Source of the DNA: JAGWAZ01 sp050248595 | Lineage (GTDB): Bacteria; Bacteroidota; Ignavibacteria; OLB7 | DNA length: 19,230 nucleotides | Assembly: GCA_050248595.1 (NCBI GenBank) | Contig: JBFWSB010000034.1 | Coordinates: forward strand, 1 to 19,230 | Direction of reading: 5' to 3' | Shown: positions 14,458 through 19,230 of the stretch, piece by piece | Position numbering within the stretch: the first letter of the stretch is position 1 | How the letters are laid out: each line of letters starts with the position of its first letter | Translations under genes and position numbers: made by a program | The notes under the pieces: model-generated | What the model saw: the letters and a program-made list of their open reading frames with translations, nothing else | What the model was told of the DNA's origin: nothing | Databases searched by the model: none

Positions 14458-15066
14458 ATGAATCTCCAAACAACCTTCGGTTCCATCGACATCTATCTCT
14501 TCGATCAACTTCTGAAAGGGCGCATTGCTTCAGATGCTCGGATACTTGATGCCGGGTGTGGTGGTGGACGGAATATCTTCTGGTTTCTAAAGAATGGGTT
14601 TGATGTAAGTGGAGTTGATACTTCAACAGATGCTGTTGAAGCTGTGCGGGGACTTGCCGCTGAACTTGCCCCACATCTACCAGCCGAACAGTTCAGGGTT
14701 GCCGACATTAAACAGTTGCCCTTCAACACTGCTTCGTTTGACTTCGTGATGTGCAGCGCGGTACTTCACTTTGCTGAGAGTGAAGGCGCTTTCCGAACGA
14801 TGTTGGCGGAGTGCCGACGCGTTCTGAAGCCGGGTGGACTCTTCTTCGCACGCCTCGCCTCGATTATTGGAATCGAAGATCGCGTCGAGTTGATTGAGGG
14901 GAGACGCTACAACTTGCCCGACCGATCAACCCGCTTCCTCGTCGACGAAGAGATGCTGCTGCAACTAACTGAAGAGATCGGCGGCCACCTCGTCGATCCA
15001 ATCAAAACAACAGTAGTGCAAGGCTTGCGAAGCATGACCACTTGGGTTGTTAGAGTTATGAGTTAA
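14458..15066 (+). CDS. Class I SAM-dependent methyltransferase
   Basis: This 202-aa cytoplasmic methyltransferase has motif I ILDAGCGGG (residues 29-37), motif II GVDTS (52-56), VADIKQLPF (~82-90) and SFDFVMCSAVLHF with a CRRVLKPGGLFF strand. These are the usual Methyltransf_11/25 features. It is nearly all catalytic domain with little accessory sequence, which does not reveal the substrate. It starts 33 bases after the VapC stop and converges with a second methyltransferase. The two share little sequence beyond the SAM fold. TehB-like or small-molecule methyltransferases are the closest general comparison. Confidence 0.78.
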   Translation: MNLQTTFGSIDIYLFDQLLKGRIASDARILDAGCGGGRNIFWFLKNGFDVSGVDTSTDAVEAVRGLAAELAPHLPAEQFRVADIKQLPFNTASFDFVMCSAVLHFAESEGAFRTMLAECRRVLKPGGLFFARLASIIGIEDRVELIEGRRYNLPDRSTRFLVDEEMLLQLTEEIGGHLVDPIKTTVVQGLRSMTTWVVRVMS

Positions 15067-15075
15067 GAGTTGAGA

Positions 15076-15097
15076 GTGTGGGAGGAAGCTCCTACAC
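15076..15097. terminator. Bidirectional hairpin between convergent methyltransferases
   Basis: GTGTGGGAG and CTCCTACAC pair over nine positions (one G·T) around a GAAG loop. It lies 10 bases after the plus-strand stop, and its right arm includes the minus-strand gene's stop codon (15092-15094). Placement suits a shared terminator or 3'-end barrier, though no strong T-run is seen. Confidence 0.45.
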
Positions 15098-15922
15098 CTT
15101 CCGTCCAACAATGTTCACCATAATCGGCGCAACGCAAAATGCGGCAGGATCTGTCTCGTGGCGTTGCCAGGCTCTCCGGAGTTCCTCTTCTTCCTCCTCA
15201 CTCAACAGTCCGTGCCCCACAAGTTTTGGTCCCCATATCCTAAGGAAGGAGCCGATCCACTCCCAGGTCATCGATCCCGGTCGAGCAATCCGAGCAATCG
15301 GCTCTATGCTCTCCACTTGAAGTCCATTCCGTTGGAACATCTGCGGAATGCGTTGGCCGATGTTAATATCGCACCCCTCTTCTCTCCAGATTTCCAACGA
15401 CGCAGCCTTCAATCGGTGGAGAGCACTCCCCTCGGGAACCAGCGAGATCACTCCCCAGTTGAAGTAATCGAGCAGGGCGAAGAATGCTCCGGGACGAAGT
15501 GCTGCGGCAACCTGTTTGATAACTTCCTCGGGATTCTTCAACCAGCAGAGCACCCAGCGTGCAAATACTCCGTCGAGACTCTTTTCGGGGAGTGAGAGGT
15601 GATCGAAGTCGGTACAGTGCAACTCGATATTCTCCAGCGCGTGTAGCTCTCGTTGTTGGCGAAGGTGCTCGATAAAGTTCAACGACTTGTCGGCAGCGAT
15701 CACTTTTCCACTCGGGCCAACCAACGATGCGAGGTCTACTGTTGTGAAGCCCGGCCCGCAACCGAGATCGAGTAGAGTTTGCCCACTTGAAATCTCCGCC
15801 ATCTTCCAGAGGTCGAACGTCTCGTTGACCCAGACACGGTGCTGAAATATCAGCCGACGCAACTCTTCCGGTTCCGTTCCGAGGACATAGGCCTCTCCTT
15901 CGCTTTGCGGTTCTCGTTGCAT
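15092..15922 (-). CDS. Class I SAM-dependent methyltransferase
   Basis: This 276-aa cytoplasmic methyltransferase has LLDLGCGPG at residues 50-58, the acidic D78 in VIAADKS, and HCTDFDHLSLPEKSLDGVFARWVLCWLKNPEEVIKQ around the third and fourth motifs, with ALRPGAFFALLDY after. An N-terminal ~45 residues (EPEELRRLIFQHRVW) and a C-terminal ~100 residues lie outside the core and may form a substrate lid. It resembles the Methyltransf_11/UbiE-like group, but the substrate cannot be told. It is convergent with the 202-aa methyltransferase, with 25 bases between them. Base composition looks like that of its neighbours. Confidence 0.8.
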   Translation of the reverse strand: MQREPQSEGEAYVLGTEPEELRRLIFQHRVWVNETFDLWKMAEISSGQTLLDLGCGPGFTTVDLASLVGPSGKVIAADKSLNFIEHLRQQRELHALENIELHCTDFDHLSLPEKSLDGVFARWVLCWLKNPEEVIKQVAAALRPGAFFALLDYFNWGVISLVPEGSALHRLKAASLEIWREEGCDINIGQRIPQMFQRNGLQVESIEPIARIARPGSMTWEWIGSFLRIWGPKLVGHGLLSEEEEEELRRAWQRHETDPAAFCVAPIMVNIVGRKV

Positions 15923-16302
15923 TTTTTGAGTGTTATCTCTGATTGATTATCGATTTGGAAGCTCGCCCACTTCTCATTTGTGAAAATTCTGCCTGATCCG
16001 CGTTATCTGTGTACTATTGCCACACACAGATGATAGCTCCATGAAATTGTACGCGGATTGGACGGATTAACGCGAATGAACGCTGATATTCATTACAAAC
16101 GTACTCCTACAGCTATGATCTGCAAAGCGCAGGATAGGTGAGTGTGTGGGGAACGTGCAGTTCCACATCCCACGATGTTTTATAGTAACATCTAACTCAA
16201 TCGAGAGTCGTTTGTACCTCACTCCCAATGAAGCGTGAGTTGTTTAGAGATAAGAGTGATATGTTCGCTCTACAGAATCAACAGTGAAGCAAAAGAATAG
16301 GG
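15923..16302. other. 380 bp divergent gap with nested inverted repeats
   Basis: No gene is seen. It must hold promoters for the minus-strand methyltransferase and the plus-strand TPR gene. It contains a nested inverted repeat (15996-16058), a GGAAC/GTTCC hairpin (16150-16164), and sequence of the ACGCGGATT...GGATTAACGCG kind often found in dispersed intergenic repeats. Confidence 0.55.
15996..16058. repeat. Nested inverted repeat
   Basis: Outer arms ATCCGCGT (15996-16003) and ACGCGGAT (16051-16058) enclose inner arms ATCTGTGT (16005-16012) and ACACAGAT (16024-16031). All are perfect 8 bp complements. This looks like a small palindromic element. Confidence 0.55.
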
Positions 16303-17838
16303 ATGAGAAGAAATGATGCCCTCTATCGGCTAATTCAGTCGATGTCAAAATCGGAGAAACGATACTTCAAGGTCTTTGCCGCCCGTGGAGGAGAGAAAAA
16401 GTATTTGCTTCTCTTCGACGCAATTAGCCGACAGGAGACCTACGACGAAGAGGCTCTAAAACACCGTTTCAGAAACGAGAAGTTCGTTCGGCAGTTCAGC
16501 GTTGCGAAGAACTATCTCTACAACCTCGTGATGAGGTCGCTGCGGCAATTCCACGAGCACGAAAGTGTAGAGTCCCGTTTGCGCACAATGCTCACCGACG
16601 TTCGGCTTCTGATGGATCGTGGATTAACCGATCAAGCCGCCAGTTTGAACGAACGAGCAATTGCATTGGCCGAAAAGTTCGAGAAGCCAGTTCTCCTGTT
16701 CGAAGCCTTACAGCTTAAGGAGAGTGTGGTGCAAGAGTTCGGTACTTCGGCTACGAATATCGTTGCGATGGAGAGCGCACAGCTCCGCACAATAGAGACG
16801 CTTCGGGGTTTAGTCGAGCGAAAGATGCTTCTCTATCAAATTTCCCTTCCAGTAAAGGGTGGGGATATGCGGAAGGAGGAAGAGTGGAAGCAGATTGACG
16901 AACTAATTGCCCACCCACTGTTGAGTAGTGAGGAGTTATCCTCGACTCTCGTTGGCAAAATCTACTATCACTGGAGCCACAGCACCTATTCTTTCCTGAA
17001 GGTTGATTACAGCGAGGCACTCTACCACGTGCAGGAAATTGTTCGCCTGTTAGAAGGAGAGCCAGACCGCCTACAAGACCTAATGGACTTCTACTTGATG
17101 GGGCTGAACAATGCTCTGGTTCTCTACCGTAGGATCGGTAAGAAGAAAGAGTTTGAAGAGGTGGTAGAGAAACTGCGAGGCATTGCCGAGGGCTTGATGA
17201 AGCACTCCCACTCCGCATACAAGCGTCGAAATGCCCACATCTTTTCAGGCATATATATCCACCTACTTGCCTTCCACAACAGTGAGGGTAACTACCGTGA
17301 TGGATTGGCTCTTACGGCTGAGGTGGAGCGAGGACTTACAATGTTCAGTTCTCACCTGACGGCGGCGGAGAGAATGACCTTCCACATGAACTTGGCATCC
17401 ATCTACTTCGGTGCGGAAGATCTCAGGCGAGCACTCGACCACATCAACCAGATTCTGATGGAGTATTCCCCCGAATCGGATGCTGGAACCTACTATGCCG
17501 CCCAGTTGGTGAGCCTGATCGTTCACTTCGAACTTGAGAACTACTGCCTTCTGAAGTATATGATCCCCTCAACCTCTCGCTACCTCTCTTCGCACAACGT
17601 TGTCTACAATTTCGAGCAAGCGTTGATCGAGTTGTTTGTTGCACTTCCCAAAACCAGAAGTCGTACCGAAGTTACCGAAGCATTCTCTCGGACGCGAGAC
17701 CAGATGGTTGCCTTGAAGAGCGATCCGGTACAGGGGAGAGCCTTACACTACTTTCGGTATGTTGAGTGGCTGGAGAGCCGAATCCAACGCCGACCTTTCG
17801 CTGAAATCGTCCGCGAATCATCTCTCTACAGTTCTTGA
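16303..17838 (+). CDS. TPR-like helical repeat protein, hypothetical
   Basis: This 511-aa protein is rich in alpha-helix with no signal peptide or membrane segment. It begins with ALYRLIQSMSKSEKRYFKVFA and VAKNYLYNLVMRSLRQF (~60-76), a start I associate with a common Bacteroidota family of unknown function. The rest is a chain of paired helices resembling degenerate tetratricopeptide repeats (for example ~110-135, 330-350 and 380-400). Such proteins usually act as scaffolds or sensors. It is the only gene between two large gaps. I place the start at the ATG at 16303 since residues just after it match the family's beginning. Confidence 0.7.
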   Translation: MRRNDALYRLIQSMSKSEKRYFKVFAARGGEKKYLLLFDAISRQETYDEEALKHRFRNEKFVRQFSVAKNYLYNLVMRSLRQFHEHESVESRLRTMLTDVRLLMDRGLTDQAASLNERAIALAEKFEKPVLLFEALQLKESVVQEFGTSATNIVAMESAQLRTIETLRGLVERKMLLYQISLPVKGGDMRKEEEWKQIDELIAHPLLSSEELSSTLVGKIYYHWSHSTYSFLKVDYSEALYHVQEIVRLLEGEPDRLQDLMDFYLMGLNNALVLYRRIGKKKEFEEVVEKLRGIAEGLMKHSHSAYKRRNAHIFSGIYIHLLAFHNSEGNYRDGLALTAEVERGLTMFSSHLTAAERMTFHMNLASIYFGAEDLRRALDHINQILMEYSPESDAGTYYAAQLVSLIVHFELENYCLLKYMIPSTSRYLSSHNVVYNFEQALIELFVALPKTRSRTEVTEAFSRTRDQMVALKSDPVQGRALHYFRYVEWLESRIQRRPFAEIVRESSLYSS

Positions 17839-17863
17839 CAATCGCCATAGAAAGCTAAGATTG

Positions 17864-17918
17864 GGAGGCACGTATCAGGGAAGGTGCTGATCTACGCACA
17901 TATCCCTGTAGTGCCTCC
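17864..17918 (+). terminator. Long nested stem-loop after the TPR gene
   Basis: GGAGGCAC (17864-17871) pairs with GTGCCTCC (17911-17918). Inside it CAGGGA (17876-17881) pairs with TCCCTG (17903-17908), and GTGC/GCAC pair further in. It starts 25 bases after the stop codon. There is no T-run, so a 3'-stabilising stem or repeat element is as likely as a terminator. Confidence 0.45.
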
Positions 17919-18117
17919 AGCATCGGTGTACCTCTCCCATCCTTCACTCTTAAAAACCACCTCATACACTTCTAAGTTTCGCCCCATTTCCTGCGATTTT
18001 TTCTGTTACTCCGCTTCCATACTCAGGGTTATTGATGCCGACACAACTCTTCTGCTTTGCGTGGATGGAGGGGGGCACGACTCTCTCTCTCCCTCTGTCT
18101 GCGCAGAGCAAAGAGAT

Positions 18118-18139
18118 ACTTCCAGAGAATTCTGGAAGT
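18118..18139. promoter_or_regulatory. Hairpin upstream of the beta-propeller gene
   Basis: Perfect 9 bp arms ACTTCCAGA and TCTGGAAGT around GAAT. The position, 51 bases before the ATG, fits a promoter-proximal operator or 5' leader hairpin. Confidence 0.35.
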
Positions 18140-18190
18140 GATTCTGAGGAGAACTCACACACATTCAATAACTCAACAAGGGGTAGGAAG

Positions 18191-19230
18191 ATGAAAACAA
18201 AAATGACGCTGTACCTGCTCGGGATGTTCCTGATGACAGTTGTTGCTCGAGGGCAGACAATAGATTGGGCAACCCACCTCTACGCATCGGGGAGTGCGAT
18301 TGGTAATGTGGCCACGGCGGACCGTGACGGCAATTACTACGTAGCCGGATTCTTTACAGGAAATATGAATTTCGGCGGAAGCACAAACCTGAGTGGGGCA
18401 GGATTTGGTGATCTCTATATCGCAAAGTATGGACCGGACAGATCACTCCGGTGGGCGCGAAGTGGAAACTCTGACGGGTGGAATGGGGGACGGGGCATCG
18501 CGATTGATAGTAGCTCGAACGTCTTGGTAGCGGGGCGTATCGAGGGAACCACAAACTTCAACGGCAAGAGCGTAACGGGTGTTGGTGAAAACGATGTGGT
18601 GTTGGTGAAATATTCGTCGAGTGGAGAAGTGCAGTGGGTGAAGAGTGCCGGAGGGAGTGGCATGGATTGGGGGAACGGTGTAGCTGTCGACGCACAGGGG
18701 AACAGCTACGTTGTAGGTTACTTCTCCGGAACAGCTACGTTTGGAACCCAACAGGTAACATCTGCCGGCAACTACGACATCTTCATCGCAAGCTATAGTC
18801 CAAACGGAGATGTGCGTTGGGTGAAGTCGGCTGGTGGTAGTGGTCAAGATGAGGGGTATGGTGTAGGTGTTGACGCAGCAGGGGATGTCTACATCACCGG
18901 TATTGCTATCGGCAACATCAATTTTGGCTCTACCTCATTTTCTGGCGGAACGAAGGGGGGATTTGTGGCGAAGTATGGGGCAGATGGAACGTTCAAGTGG
19001 GTGAAAGGATCAGCCGGAAGCAACACGGTTGAAAGTATCTCCATCAGTCAGGGGGGAATCTTTATCGGCGGGGCTTTCTCAGGAAGCCTGACATTAGGTG
19101 GACAGACGGTGACCAGTGCCGGAGCTGAAGATGTCTACGTTGCACGATACACTCCACTCGGCTCGGCAGAAGCACTCTGGCGTTTGGGGGGAACAGGGAG
19201 TGATGGCACTGCTGGATTCGGTCAAGCTGT
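18191..19230 (+). CDS. Exported SBBP-type beta-propeller protein (partial, runs off the window)
   Basis: The frame opens at ATG 18191 and stays open to the window end (346 codons seen). Residues 1-21 are a signal peptide ending near VVARG, then QT. The rest is repeats of about 60 residues, each with a D-x-x-GN-x-YV-x-G-x-F-x-G strand set, FG...VTSAG, a DIFIA-x-Y-x-x-NG strand and a W-V-K-S-A-GG ending. The W codons at 18452, 18635, 18818 and 18998 show spacings of 61, 61 and 60 codons. This matches SBBP (seven-bladed beta-propeller) proteins, usually secreted in Bacteroidota-like bacteria, often with a C-terminal type IX secretion sorting domain that would lie beyond this window. GGAAG just before the ATG may be a ribosome binding site. 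Confidence 0.82.
   Translation, partial: MKTKMTLYLLGMFLMTVVARGQTIDWATHLYASGSAIGNVATADRDGNYYVAGFFTGNMNFGGSTNLSGAGFGDLYIAKYGPDRSLRWARSGNSDGWNGGRGIAIDSSSNVLVAGRIEGTTNFNGKSVTGVGENDVVLVKYSSSGEVQWVKSAGGSGMDWGNGVAVDAQGNSYVVGYFSGTATFGTQQVTSAGNYDIFIASYSPNGDVRWVKSAGGSGQDEGYGVGVDAAGDVYITGIAIGNINFGSTSFSGGTKGGFVAKYGADGTFKWVKGSAGSNTVESISISQGGIFIGGAFSGSLTLGGQTVTSAGAEDVYVARYTPLGSAEALWRLGGTGSDGTAGFGQA

Larger units (their letters stand above)
17839..18190. other. 352 bp gap upstream of the beta-propeller gene
   Basis: No gene is supported. It holds the stem-loop at 17864-17918 and a 9 bp hairpin, ACTTCCAGA-GAAT-TCTGGAAGT (18118-18139), about 50 bases before the next ATG, which may be an operator or leader structure. 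Confidence 0.55.

Overview
The window reads as a chromosomal stretch of a bacterium from the Bacteroidota–Chlorobiota (FCB) group, perhaps an Ignavibacteria/Kapabacteria-type lineage. Clues are a TonB-dependent receptor with an N-terminal carboxypeptidase-regulatory-like domain, a PAS-LuxR regulator, a TPR-like protein of a family I associate with Bacteroidetes, an SBBP-type beta-propeller secreted protein, weak or absent Shine-Dalgarno sites before many genes, and intergenic gaps packed with short palindromic repeats. The taxonomic call is inference; no rRNA or marker gene is present.

Layout. (1) 242-3509: three co-directional genes for an OsmC-family protein, an ArsM-like SAM methyltransferase and a flavin-dependent halogenase-like oxidoreductase with a C-terminal zinc ribbon. 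They look like a small redox/tailoring cassette. (2) 3510-4303: no gene, but a cluster of palindromic units including a ~100 bp element present twice. (3) 4304-7264: a DUF4395-like membrane protein facing a TonB-dependent outer-membrane receptor. A PAS-LuxR regulator (7396-8172) diverges from the receptor across a 131 bp gap that carries a perfect 16 bp palindrome. (4) 8362-9190 (minus): two overlapping small membrane-protein genes. (5) 9418-13607 (plus): a 4-TM protein, a 111-aa probable beta-rich protein, a membrane protein with a duplicated TM module plus proline-rich linker and IPT/TIG domain, and a contractile tail sheath protein. No tube, baseplate, spike, cap or ATPase gene is in the window. 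(6) 13767-14424: an overlapping VapBC-type toxin-antitoxin pair. (7) 14458-15922: two convergent, unrelated SAM methyltransferases sharing a hairpin between their 3' ends. (8) 16303-17838: a TPR-like regulatory/scaffold protein. (9) 18191 to the window end: the start of an exported beta-propeller repeat protein.

The most unusual part is the sheath region. It has an orphan contractile sheath gene next to an unrecognised membrane protein with an extramembrane IPT/TIG domain, which could be a membrane-associated or dispersed contractile injection apparatus. Second is the OsmC–methyltransferase–halogenase cassette with its zinc-ribbon fusion. Third are two non-coding tracts made almost wholly of consecutive hairpins (3744-4211 and 10321-10483).
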